Shown here: positions 54,197 to 62,958 of the stretch, piece after piece
How positions within the stretch are numbered: position 1 is the stretch's first letter
Layout of the letters: each line of letters starts with the position of its first letter
Translations under genes and position numbers: made by a program
Assembly (NCBI RefSeq): GCF_009758205.1
Contig: NZ_WRXN01000015.1
Coordinates: 1-64,000 of the forward strand
Direction: 5' to 3'
Source of the DNA: Chitinophaga tropicalis
GTDB lineage: Bacteria; Bacteroidota; Bacteroidia; Chitinophagales; Chitinophagaceae
DNA: 64,000 nucleotides
The notes under the pieces: generated by a model
What the model saw: the letters and a program-made list of their open reading frames with translations, nothing else
The model's database searches: none
What the model was told of the DNA's origin: nothing

Positions 54197-55684
54197 TCAG
54201 GAAACACGTGTGATCTTGATAGTATTGGTAGGCAGATGCTCTTTTACAGGAGTACTGCCGGTGTTTACTACTACGTCATCAGCTTTCAGGAAACCTCTTT
54301 CTTTCAGGATGTTGATCTGATCGAATATGATATTATCCAGGCTTTCTTCTTCACCATAATAGAACGCACGTACGCCCCAGCTCAGGCTCAGCTGGTTTAC
54401 CAGGGTCTTTTCCTTGGTAAATACATACAGTGGAGAACGGGGACGGTAGCTGCTCAGCATAAAGCCGGTGTAACCGCTCTGTGTCATACCTATCAGGGCA
54501 TCTGCATCCAGGTCTTCCGCCATTTTGCTGGCGTTGTAGCACAGTGCATCGCTCAGGAAGGTAGGAGAGTGGCGGTGAGGGATCAGGTTACGGTTGTAGA
54601 TGATGTCTTCTTTCTCAACTTCACCGATGATCTTTCTCATGGTCTGGATAACCAGTTCAGGGAACTGGCCGGTGGCAGTTTCACCGCTCAGCATCACAGC
54701 GTCAGCACCTTCCAGTACCGCGTTAGCCACGTCAGTGATCTCACTACGGTTAGGACGGGTACGGTCTATCATGCTTTCCATCATCTGTGTAGCCACGATT
54801 ACAGGCTTAGCACGGTGAATACATTTACGGATGATGTCTTTCTGGATCATCGGGATCTGCTCTACAGGCAGTTCCACACCCAGGTCACCACGGGCAATCA
54901 TAACACCATCACTTTCCCAGATAATTTCTTTCAGGTTGGCGATCGCCTCAGGCTTTTCTATTTTAGAGATTACTTTGATCTTGGAATTGCGTTCTTTCAG
55001 ACGTTTGCGGATCAGGAGCAGGTCATCCACGTGTCTTACAAAAGACAGAGCTACCCAGTCACACTCGTGATCAATGATAAACTCCAGGTCTATTACGTCT
55101 TTCTCTGTCAGAGCTGGCAGAGATACTTTGGTATCAGGCAGGTTGAAGCCTTTTTTGGAAGACAGTACGCCTGGCAGGGTCACTTCTGCTTTGATTTCCT
55201 GGTTGGCGGTTATTTCCCTTACTACAGTCTCGATCTTTCCGTCGTCCAGCAGTATTTTCTGACCAGGTTTTACGTCTTTGTGCAGATCAGCGTAGGAAAC
55301 GTAGATCCTTTCGGCATTACCTACCACTTTCTCGTTTACGAAAGTGAGGATCTGGCCGGGTACCAGCGGCAGGGCGTTGTTTTCGATCTCACCTACACGC
55401 AGTTTAGGACCTTGCAGGTCAGCCAGGATGGCTACATTGTAAGGTTCTGTTTTGTTGATCTGGCGGATATACTGGATAATACGCAGTTTATCTTCGTGAG
55501 AGCCATGCGAAAAATTCAGACGGAACACGTTAACACCGGCCTGCACCAGTGCCAGCAATTTCTCATAAGTATCGCAGGCAGGGCCTACGGTCGCTACTAT
55601 CTTTGTTTTGTGCTGGGAATGTGCACGGGAGGCTTCATGGTCCATCTGTTTGTGTACGTATTTTGATAAATCTTTTGTACTCAT
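54197..55684 (-). CDS. pyk: Pyruvate kinase
   Basis: Pyk transfers phosphate from phosphoenolpyruvate to ADP, the last glycolytic step. The 495-residue protein has the TIM-barrel motifs TKIVATVGPAC, NFSHGSHEDK and the active-site Lys in KVISKIEKPEAI (about 225), then MIARGDLGVELP and the ATQMMESMIDRTRP signature. A longer frame from 55729 overlaps pfkA and is rejected. It begins 11 bases after the pfkA stop, so both glycolytic kinases form one operon. Confidence 0.96.
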   Translation of the reverse strand: MSTKDLSKYVHKQMDHEASRAHSQHKTKIVATVGPACDTYEKLLALVQAGVNVFRLNFSHGSHEDKLRIIQYIRQINKTEPYNVAILADLQGPKLRVGEIENNALPLVPGQILTFVNEKVVGNAERIYVSYADLHKDVKPGQKILLDDGKIETVVREITANQEIKAEVTLPGVLSSKKGFNLPDTKVSLPALTEKDVIDLEFIIDHECDWVALSFVRHVDDLLLIRKRLKERNSKIKVISKIEKPEAIANLKEIIWESDGVMIARGDLGVELPVEQIPMIQKDIIRKCIHRAKPVIVATQMMESMIDRTRPNRSEITDVANAVLEGADAVMLSGETATGQFPELVIQTMRKIIGEVEKEDIIYNRNLIPHRHSPTFLSDALCYNASKMAEDLDADALIGMTQSGYTGFMLSSYRPRSPLYVFTKEKTLVNQLSLSWGVRAFYYGEEESLDNIIFDQINILKERGFLKADDVVVNTGSTPVKEHLPTNTIKITRVS

Positions 55685-55695
55685 AGCTCTATTTT

Positions 55696-56676
55696 TTAAC
55701 TCGCAAGTATTTTTACAATCTTTAACCATTCCGGATCCAAATGTTCTTTGGCTTTGATGGCCTGCTCCAGAGGTGTGTATTGGATTTTGTTGTTTACTAT
55801 ACCTACCATCACGTTGTTGGTACCTTCCAGCAGTGCTTCAACTGCGGCATAACCCATACGGCTGGCCAGGATACGGTCCTGGCAGGTAGGGGAACCACCA
55901 CGCTGAATATGTCCCAGAATGCAGACACGTGTATCCAGCTGAGGGCAGCTGGCTTTTACCTGGCGGGCTACTTCTTCTGCACCACCGGCAATGGATCCTT
56001 CCGCTACTACAATGATATTTACCAGTTTCCTGCGGCGCTCGTTGGTCTGCAGGTCTTCGATAATATCTTTTATATCAATCAGGTGCTCCGGCGTCATAAT
56101 ATGCTCCGCACCAGTGGAAATACCACTGTGCAGCGCTATGTAACCGGCGTCACGTCCCATTACTTCTATTATAAATAAACGGTCATGTGCATCAGCCGTG
56201 TCACGGATCTTGTCGATCGCTTCAACAGCTGTATTTACTGCCGTATCAAAACCAATGGTAAAATCTGAACCAGCAATGTCTTTATCAATAGTACCAGGTA
56301 TACCTATGCAGGGAATATCAAATTCCTGGCTCATTTTATAGGCTCCGTTGAATGAGCCGTCACCTCCAATTACAACAATACCGTCAATGTTGTGTTTCTT
56401 CAGGTTCTCGTAGGCTTTTCTGCGTCCTTCAGCTTCGTAAAATTCTTTGCAACGGGCTGTTTTCAGGATTGTACCTCCCCGTTGAATAATGTTGGCCACC
56501 GACTTGGACTCCAGGGGGAAAATTTCATTCTTCAACATTCCCCTGTAACCGTACATAACACCAAACACGTTTAACTGATGGTAAATTCCGGTTCTTACAA
56601 CCGCACGAACGGCAGCGTTCATGCCAGGCGCATCCCCGCCAGAAGTAAGAACTGCGATGTTGTTAACTTTTTTCAT
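55696..56676 (-). CDS. pfkA: ATP-dependent 6-phosphofructokinase
   Basis: PfkA phosphorylates fructose-6-phosphate, the committed step of glycolysis. The 326-residue protein has the ATP-binding GGDAPGMNAAVRAVV near the start, the catalytic GTIDKDIAGSDFTIGFDTA segment (about 128-146) and the substrate motif VMGRDAGYIA. It is the first gene of pfkA-pyk and is divergent from the prolyl oligopeptidase. Confidence 0.95.
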   Translation of the reverse strand: MKKVNNIAVLTSGGDAPGMNAAVRAVVRTGIYHQLNVFGVMYGYRGMLKNEIFPLESKSVANIIQRGGTILKTARCKEFYEAEGRRKAYENLKKHNIDGIVVIGGDGSFNGAYKMSQEFDIPCIGIPGTIDKDIAGSDFTIGFDTAVNTAVEAIDKIRDTADAHDRLFIIEVMGRDAGYIALHSGISTGAEHIMTPEHLIDIKDIIEDLQTNERRRKLVNIIVVAEGSIAGGAEEVARQVKASCPQLDTRVCILGHIQRGGSPTCQDRILASRMGYAAVEALLEGTNNVMVGIVNNKIQYTPLEQAIKAKEHLDPEWLKIVKILAS

Positions 56677-56977
56677 AGTTATGTTTATTTCCCTCTCTAC
56701 GTTTTTATGATGGATTCCGGGAATCCCGACGTCGATTTCTGCTTATATTTACCCTTACATACCCCGAAAGTGTCATAAATGCATTCCCTGGTTTCGAACC
56801 CTTGCTTTTACGTTTTTTCCTGAAAATCACGCTGCTTTGCATAAATTGCCGGAAAAATATCTAAGTGGCGCACAAAAATAACATTTTGCATATTCTTTCT
56901 AGTAGTATTCTGATGAATTAGGTGAAATTTTCATTTTTAGTTAACCAAAGGATAAATTTTTTACAAAAAATATACAT
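56677..56977. other. Divergent intergenic region, pfkA / prolyl oligopeptidase
   Basis: This 301-base spacer is AT-rich at its right end and should hold the promoters for both genes. No palindrome, RNA gene or convincing small frame is visible. A GTTTCGAACCC stretch near 56790 resembles a T-loop but no tRNA fold can be built around it. Confidence 0.6.
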
Positions 56978-59119
56978 ATGTATAATTTAAATGCAAGGAC
57001 GAAAACCAGGTGCTTACCTATCCTTTCTTTTTTAATTATGACAGCAGGATCTACAATGGCCCAACAGGCAGGACTTACTTACCCGCAGACGCGTAAGACA
57101 GATGTTACAGACAATTACCACGGTACTGTTATTGCTGATCCCTATCGCTGGCTGGAGAATGACAACAGCGCAGAAACAAAAGAATGGGTGAAGGAAGAAA
57201 ATGCCGTTACTCAGTCTTATCTGTCAAAAATTCCCTATCGTGATGGTATTAAAAAAAGACTGGAAGAACTCTGGAACTATCCCAAACCAGGAGCCCCTTT
57301 CAAAAAAGGCAATTATTACTTTTTCTTTAAAAACGACGGATTACAGAACCAGGCTGTATTGTATCGCCAGAAAACGCTGGACGGCACTCCGGAAGTTTTT
57401 ATTGATCCCAACAAATTTTCCGCAAATGGTACTGTAGCGCTGGGAAACATCTCCTTCTCAAAGAACGGGAAATACCTGGCCTATATGATTGCCAAAGCAG
57501 GATCAGACTGGCAGGAAGCCTTCGTAATGGACGTTGAAAGCAAAAAACTCCTGCCTGATACCCTGGACTGGATCAAATTCAGCGGCATTTCCTGGAGAGG
57601 TGATGGTTTCTATTACAGCCGCTATGATAAGCCTACAGAAGAGAGCAAACTCTCCAAAAAGAATGAATTCCATAAAGTGTATTATCACCGCCTGGGTACC
57701 ACTCAGGACCAGGATGAGCTGATCCACTGGGACAAAGAGCACCCGCTGCGCAATGCAGGGGCACAGGTATCTGACGATGAACGTTTCCTTTTCCTCTCTA
57801 CTTCAGAAGGTACTTCAGGCAATGAACTCTGGTACCGTGATCTGAAAGACCCGTCTCAGAAGGAGTTCCGCCTCCTGGTAAAAGGTTTTGAATACGAACC
57901 TTCCGTAGTGGATAATGATGGCGACAAAATACTGCTGCTTACCAACCAGGACGCACCCAACTATAAAGTAGTGCTGGTAGACCCTAAGAACCCGGACCCT
58001 GCCAACTATAAAGTGATCATCCCTGAACAGAAGGAAGTATTGCAGTCTGTAGGTACAGCCGGTCACAGACTTTTTGCCCACTACCTGAAAGACGCTTCTT
58101 CCAAAGTAATGCAATACACCTATGCCGGTAAGCTGGACAGGGAGATTGTCCTGCCGGGTATTGGCTCTGCCAGCGGCTTTAATGCTGAAACAGAGGATAA
58201 AGAGTTTTTCTATACGTTCAATTCCTTTGTGAGCCCTGCCACTATTTATAAGTATGATATTGCCAGCGGGAAATCCACCCTGTTTGCCAAAACAGAGGTA
58301 AAGTTCAGACAGGAAGATTATGAAACCAAACAGGTGTTCTTTACCAGTAAGGACGGTACAAAGGTGCCCGTTTTCCTTTCCTATAAAAAGGGCATCAGGC
58401 TGGATGGCAATAACCCTGTGCTGCTCTACGGTTACGGCGGTTTCAATATCGCCATTACACCGGCGTTCAGCGTATCCAACCTCTTCTTTATGGAACAGGG
58501 GGGCATTTATGCCGTTGTATCATTACGCGGAGGCAGTGAGTATGGCGAGGGCTGGCATAAAGCCGGTATGATGGAACGTAAGCAGAACGTATTTGACGAC
58601 TTCATCGGGGCTGCCGAGTTCCTGGTGAAATCAAAATATACACAGCCTTCCCGTATAGCCATCAAAGGTGGCTCCAACGGAGGGCTGCTGGTAGGAGCCT
58701 GTATGACACAGCGCCCTGACCTGTTCAGGGTGGCACTGCCGGCAGTTGGTGTGATGGACATGCTGCGCTTCCAGCTGTTCACCATAGGATGGGCATGGGC
58801 CACAGAATATGGCAGCAGCGACAAGGCAGATCAGTTCAGCTACCTGGTAAAATATTCCCCGCTGCATAACCTGAAAGCAGGCACTTCCTACCCGGCAACA
58901 ATGATCACTACCGCAGATCACGATGACCGTGTAGTGCCGGCGCACTCCTTTAAGTTTGCAGCCGCTCTTCAGGCGGCCAATGCCGGTCCTAACCCTACGC
59001 TTATACGTATTGAGACGCAGGCAGGCCATGGCGCAGGTAAACCTACTTCGAAACTTATCGAGGAAGCGGCAGACAGCTGGGCATTTACCATGTACAACCT
59101 GGGCATGACATTTAAATAA
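56978..59119 (+). CDS. Prolyl oligopeptidase (S9A)
   Basis: This 713-residue serine peptidase cleaves short peptides after proline. A signal peptide (about 1-28, ending TMAQQ) points to the periplasm. The N-terminal beta-propeller (about 90-430) includes FSKNGKYLAYMIAKAGSDW. The C-terminal alpha/beta-hydrolase domain carries Ser566 in KGGSNGGLL, Asp650 in DHDDRVVP and His684 in QAGHGAG. All catalytic residues are intact. A strong terminator follows. Confidence 0.94.
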   Translation: MYNLNARTKTRCLPILSFLIMTAGSTMAQQAGLTYPQTRKTDVTDNYHGTVIADPYRWLENDNSAETKEWVKEENAVTQSYLSKIPYRDGIKKRLEELWNYPKPGAPFKKGNYYFFFKNDGLQNQAVLYRQKTLDGTPEVFIDPNKFSANGTVALGNISFSKNGKYLAYMIAKAGSDWQEAFVMDVESKKLLPDTLDWIKFSGISWRGDGFYYSRYDKPTEESKLSKKNEFHKVYYHRLGTTQDQDELIHWDKEHPLRNAGAQVSDDERFLFLSTSEGTSGNELWYRDLKDPSQKEFRLLVKGFEYEPSVVDNDGDKILLLTNQDAPNYKVVLVDPKNPDPANYKVIIPEQKEVLQSVGTAGHRLFAHYLKDASSKVMQYTYAGKLDREIVLPGIGSASGFNAETEDKEFFYTFNSFVSPATIYKYDIASGKSTLFAKTEVKFRQEDYETKQVFFTSKDGTKVPVFLSYKKGIRLDGNNPVLLYGYGGFNIAITPAFSVSNLFFMEQGGIYAVVSLRGGSEYGEGWHKAGMMERKQNVFDDFIGAAEFLVKSKYTQPSRIAIKGGSNGGLLVGACMTQRPDLFRVALPAVGVMDMLRFQLFTIGWAWATEYGSSDKADQFSYLVKYSPLHNLKAGTSYPATMITTADHDDRVVPAHSFKFAAALQAANAGPNPTLIRIETQAGHGAGKPTSKLIEEAADSWAFTMYNLGMTFK

Positions 59120-59135
59120 ATACCTTACCGGTTAT

Positions 59136-59179
59136 AATAAAAGAAGAGCTTCTGCCAGGGCAGAAGCTCTTCTTTTATT
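59136..59179 (+). terminator. Strong terminator of the prolyl oligopeptidase gene
   Basis: Arms 59136-59156 and 59159-59179 pair over 21 bp (core AAGAAGAGCTTCTGCC) with a two-base loop and T-rich end. Confidence 0.9.
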
Positions 59180-59288
59180 ACGCATTATATATATCTGATA
59201 AGTACCAGCACTCATACTGGTATCCGTGAACGATATTACATCAGCTATGTGCTATGGTCTATTCATATAAAATCAGTAATTTAATGTT

Positions 59289-60182
59289 ATGAAGGTATTA
59301 ATAACAGGAAGTAATGGATTACTTGGCCAGCACCTTATTCCGGTTTTTCTGGAAGACAGCCGTTATGAGGTGATAGCTACCGGAAGGGGACCAAACCGTT
59401 TGCCGGTCCAGACTGGCTATACTTACGAAGCCACTAACCTGCGTGATGCCACCAGCGTACAGCACCTCCTGGATAAACATAAACCGGATGTGCTGATACA
59501 TGCAGCGGCCATGACACAGGTAGATGATTGCGAAAGGAACAAAGATGCCTGCTGGGACACCAATGTAAGCGCTACACGTTACCTGGTACATGCAGCGGAA
59601 AAACATGGCACATTCTTTATCTTCCTTTCCACAGACTTTGTATTTGACGGACTTGAAGGCCCCTATTCAGAAGAAGCCACAGTCAATCCCATCAGCTATT
59701 ATGGCTCCAGCAAAGTAGCAGCAGAACATATGGTCAGGAACAGCAAACTGCCCTGGGCCATTGTACGTACTGTACTTGTTTATGGAGTAGCAGCAGACCC
59801 CAAGCGCAGCAACATCATTACCTGGGTAAAAAGTAACCTGGAACAGGGTAAGAAGCTCAAGGTAGTAGATGATCAGTGGCGTACCCCAACACTGGTACAG
59901 GACCTCGCAGCTGGCTGTAAGCTGGTGGCAGATAAGAAGGCGTCCGGGACATTCCACATCTCAGGCAATGAAACGCTTACCCCATATCAAATGGCCGTTC
60001 AAACCGCCGGATACTTCAAACTGAACACACAGTTATTGGAAAAGGTAGATGCAAAAAGCTTTACTCAGCCTGCAAAACGTCCGGCCAGGACAGGTTTTAT
60101 CATTGATAAGGCTGTGCAGGAGCTGGGTTACAAGCCCCATAATTTTGCGGAAGGATTAGAGATCGTTGCGAAAGAGATCTAG
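59289..60182 (+). CDS. RmlD-like dTDP-4-dehydrorhamnose reductase family protein
   Basis: The 297-residue NAD(P)-dependent short-chain reductase has the Rossmann motif GSNGLLGQ (about 7-14), the HAAAMTQVDDCE segment, an active-site Ser/Thr before VFDGLEGPY and the YxxxK motif in SYYGSSKVAAEHM (about 137-141). The RmlD-type C-terminal domain follows. There are no rhamnose-pathway neighbours, so the sugar substrate is inferred only by family. Its last four bases overlap the end of the convergent HU-like gene. Confidence 0.82.
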   Translation: MKVLITGSNGLLGQHLIPVFLEDSRYEVIATGRGPNRLPVQTGYTYEATNLRDATSVQHLLDKHKPDVLIHAAAMTQVDDCERNKDACWDTNVSATRYLVHAAEKHGTFFIFLSTDFVFDGLEGPYSEEATVNPISYYGSSKVAAEHMVRNSKLPWAIVRTVLVYGVAADPKRSNIITWVKSNLEQGKKLKVVDDQWRTPTLVQDLAAGCKLVADKKASGTFHISGNETLTPYQMAVQTAGYFKLNTQLLEKVDAKSFTQPAKRPARTGFIIDKAVQELGYKPHNFAEGLEIVAKEI

Positions 60183-61183
60183 TTGTTCCTGAGCTCCAGA
60201 AAAACTCTCGGTATTTTATATGTTTTTATAACAGCTTCTTTGGTAGCTGCGGTGTCCTTTGCCGGTGTCTGGAAAGGTACGCCCAGTTTTACTGTACTGG
60301 AGTCTGCGCTGTATCTGATCACGATCTCATTCTGTTTCCATGAGAGTCTTTTCTTATACATGTCTTCACCTTTCTTACGGTTCTCGTATGTCTGAATGAT
60401 CACATCATAATTTAATACACGCAGGCTGTCCGGCGTAGTATCAGCTGCTGCAATGGTATCTGCAGTTGCGGGAGCCTGCCTGGCGGCCGGAGTATCTGTT
60501 ACAGCGGCTGTCCTGGTACTGTCAGCGGGAATAGCCGTTGCTTTTTCTCTTTTACTTACAGTATACCATACTGCTACGGCTGTCAGTACAGAAAGAACCG
60601 GCACTGCCACCCACAGCCAGCGGAGTGGGGAAGGCATTTCCTCAGGGTACTCAGGATAGTCAGTATCCGGACCTGCATTTACAGGGGATGGTGGCTGAAT
60701 AGCGGAAGACGCAGCAGTATGATCTACCACCTGCTTGTTCACCATTTCCCTGGTACCTACAGTTACTTTATGTGAGGCGTCCGGACGGATCACCGGCGTT
60801 ACATGCAATATATCCCTTGTCAGTACCGGAGGCTCCTGTTCAAAAGACAGCCTGCCCACCGCATCTGCCTTCAGCTTACCTACACCCGGTATCTCGAATG
60901 GCTGGCCTTTCTTCAGTAAAGCCCTCAGATCTTCCAGGTACTTATCTCTTTTCATCTGGGCAATGGAAGAAACCAGGTGCTCTTTCTGAGCTATCCATTC
61001 CGTCAGGTTACCATCATCAGTCAGTGTTTCATCAAAAGTAACAGTCTCTCCGGGTGGTTCAATGGTCTTATTGGTCACATCGTAACGGGCCGGGGTGTAA
61101 TTAAGCCTGAAAACACCAATTTGGGGCAGACAGCATGTTTGCTGTCTGAATAAAGTGTCCTGTATAAATTGCTGTAGTACCAA
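60179..61183 (-). CDS. HU-CCDC81-like domain protein with membrane helix
   Basis: The 334-residue protein opens with LQQFIQDTLFRQQTCCLPQIGVFRL, the N-terminal HU-like fold found in Bacteroidota envelope proteins. A second HU-like domain follows (about 55-135: LRALLKKGQPFEIPGVGKL). One membrane helix (about 188-208) leads to a Thr/Ala/Asp-rich periplasmic linker and a charged C-terminal segment. A C-terminal SPOR domain, usual in this family, is not obvious. The start is TTG. It lies downstream of the barrel gene. Confidence 0.72.
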   Translation of the reverse strand: MVLQQFIQDTLFRQQTCCLPQIGVFRLNYTPARYDVTNKTIEPPGETVTFDETLTDDGNLTEWIAQKEHLVSSIAQMKRDKYLEDLRALLKKGQPFEIPGVGKLKADAVGRLSFEQEPPVLTRDILHVTPVIRPDASHKVTVGTREMVNKQVVDHTAASSAIQPPSPVNAGPDTDYPEYPEEMPSPLRWLWVAVPVLSVLTAVAVWYTVSKREKATAIPADSTRTAAVTDTPAARQAPATADTIAAADTTPDSLRVLNYDVIIQTYENRKKGEDMYKKRLSWKQNEIVIRYSADSSTVKLGVPFQTPAKDTAATKEAVIKTYKIPRVFLELRNN

Positions 61184-61227
61184 GTATATTAAATGTTCCT
61201 ATTATATAATGAAGCTGTTCAACAAAC

Positions 61228-61272
61228 CAGGGACCCTGTACTAAACATATAATGTTTAATATAGGGTCCCTG
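61228..61272. repeat. Nested imperfect hairpin
   Basis: CAGGGACCCTGTA (61228-61240) pairs with 61260-61272 at 12 of 13 positions. Inside it TAAACAT (61242-61248) pairs with ATGTTTA (61252-61258) around loop ATA. It lies in the 112-base gap between two minus-strand genes and no T run follows on either strand. Confidence 0.6.
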
Positions 61273-61295
61273 ATTGAATGTGCAATGGTACGATT

Positions 61296-62936
61296 TTAAA
61301 ATTTAATCATCACTCCCCCGAGGATATTGAATCCGTAAGTGGGGTATCCGTACCAGCGTTGATATTTTGAATTGAACAGATTATTAGCATTCACCCACAA
61401 TCCAAAATTCTTGCCAATATCGTAGCTGGCGCCTGCATTCATGTCCCAGGCGCTTTTAGTTTTCCCGAAATCGTTGGCTACCTGGTAATAGCTCCTGCCC
61501 AGGAAGTACAGGTTGGCATTCAGATGCAGCTTTTTGGCAATGGTATATTGTGCAAAGGCATCTGCCTGGAAGGGTATCAGCCCCCATGGCTGAGCCTCCG
61601 TTTTCTGTTTGGTATAATTGAACCAATCCAGGGAAACGCGCATCTGGAACTTCTCTTCCTGGATATATCCTACTTCCGCATGCAGGTTAAATGCCTTTAA
61701 CTCTGCTTCGTTCTTTGTATAGAAGGTTTTGCCATCGAGGCTGTCATTGACGAACAGCGGCAGATTGTACCAGGTAACGGCGGCAAACTTGGTATTGTAG
61801 TTAAAGTGGCTGCCCAGCGTACCTTTAATACCGGTATACTTTTCTTCTACCCTGGTATTCAGGATCCCGCTGCCATAGCTGCCTATGAAAGGATTCTGGT
61901 TAGCCAGGTTGCGGTAGCTGTTCTTATTGATGTAAGAGATCCAGCCGCTGCTTAATATTACTTTTTTATAGATGATGTGAGACTCGTTCACGATGTCCGG
62001 CAGCAGGTAGAACTTACTGTTGGTCCAGGTAGGATTTACGCCTGCATGCAGTACAAACCGGGGTTTGATGATCTCCAGGGCAGGGTGGATAGCTACTACG
62101 TTGTTGTTGATCTGTTCATTATCATCCTCTTTAAAGGAAGACAGGTCAAAGATACCTTCTGCTCTCAGGTAAACATCTTCAAACAGCTGTTTGGAAACCG
62201 GTACCTTGAAGATAGCCGTAGGTTCTTTTCTCTTATAGGAGTCGCTGAAATAAATGAATTTGGCAGAAGGTTCAAATTTGAATGCCCAGTCATTCAGGGG
62301 CCTGTTCTTCACACCTACCTGTGCGGTGAACTGGCTGAAGGCCTGTTTTACCTGGCTTTTGTCGTATTCATATACTACATGGTCATAGCCGTAATAGTGT
62401 ACCTGGTTACGGTCATAGCCTATGCTGCCGTTCACTTCCAGTATGGGAGTAAAGTAAGTGCCGGAGGCCAGAACATTCAGTGCGCTGTAGTCCTGGTTCT
62501 TGATATCTCCTTTGGAGGAGGTGTAATTGGCGTACAGGCCGAAATTATATTTTTCATGCCTGCCGGTACCAAATCCCGCCTGGATAAGCGGAGTGTTATA
62601 GTTACCATAGCCGGCTTTGATGAAGTTGTTCTGAAGGGCAGCCAGGGAATCTTTTCCTAATGCCAGTGGTTTCAGGGGAACGGGCTGGTACATGAAGTAC
62701 AGGTTCAGCGCCGGCACCTGGTACTGCAGCCTGGGGCGGGTGGTGTCAAAACCTGGCAGGGATGCTGTCAGGTTCAGTTTTGCCGCATCACGCAGTTTAG
62801 GGCGGTAATTGGAAATGATGTCTATGGTTTCCTGTTTCAGGTCCTGGGCCTGCGCCTGCTGCTGCAAAAGTACTCCTGCTGCGCTGCAGCCTGCTACTGC
62901 CATAAACCGGTGAATATGTTTGATATACGCGTTCAT
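61296..62936 (-). CDS. Outer-membrane beta-barrel protein (TonB-receptor-like, no plug)
   Basis: The 546-residue protein has a signal peptide (ends near QQQAQAQ) and about 18-20 predicted amphipathic strands, for example NNFIKAGYGNYNTPLIQAG and FGLYANYTSSKGD, with a C-terminal ILGGVMIKF closing strand. The N-terminal region is too short for a plug, so it is a channel-like barrel rather than an active receptor. It lies 22 bases after the TPR gene on the same strand, and such pairs are common in Bacteroidota envelopes. The substrate is unknown. Confidence 0.75.
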   Translation of the reverse strand: MNAYIKHIHRFMAVAGCSAAGVLLQQQAQAQDLKQETIDIISNYRPKLRDAAKLNLTASLPGFDTTRPRLQYQVPALNLYFMYQPVPLKPLALGKDSLAALQNNFIKAGYGNYNTPLIQAGFGTGRHEKYNFGLYANYTSSKGDIKNQDYSALNVLASGTYFTPILEVNGSIGYDRNQVHYYGYDHVVYEYDKSQVKQAFSQFTAQVGVKNRPLNDWAFKFEPSAKFIYFSDSYKRKEPTAIFKVPVSKQLFEDVYLRAEGIFDLSSFKEDDNEQINNNVVAIHPALEIIKPRFVLHAGVNPTWTNSKFYLLPDIVNESHIIYKKVILSSGWISYINKNSYRNLANQNPFIGSYGSGILNTRVEEKYTGIKGTLGSHFNYNTKFAAVTWYNLPLFVNDSLDGKTFYTKNEAELKAFNLHAEVGYIQEEKFQMRVSLDWFNYTKQKTEAQPWGLIPFQADAFAQYTIAKKLHLNANLYFLGRSYYQVANDFGKTKSAWDMNAGASYDIGKNFGLWVNANNLFNSKYQRWYGYPTYGFNILGGVMIKF

Positions 62937-62958
62937 GCTGTCGTAATTCGGAAATTAT

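Noticed and set aside
54059..55666. 535-codon open frame antisense to pyk
   Set aside because: It mirrors pyk codons over its whole length, is rich in odd aromatic and Gln tracts and shows no motif.
56780..56810. T-loop-like GTTTCGAACCC, possible tRNA
   Set aside because: The five-base T stem does not pair on either strand and no acceptor or anticodon stem can be found within 75 bases.
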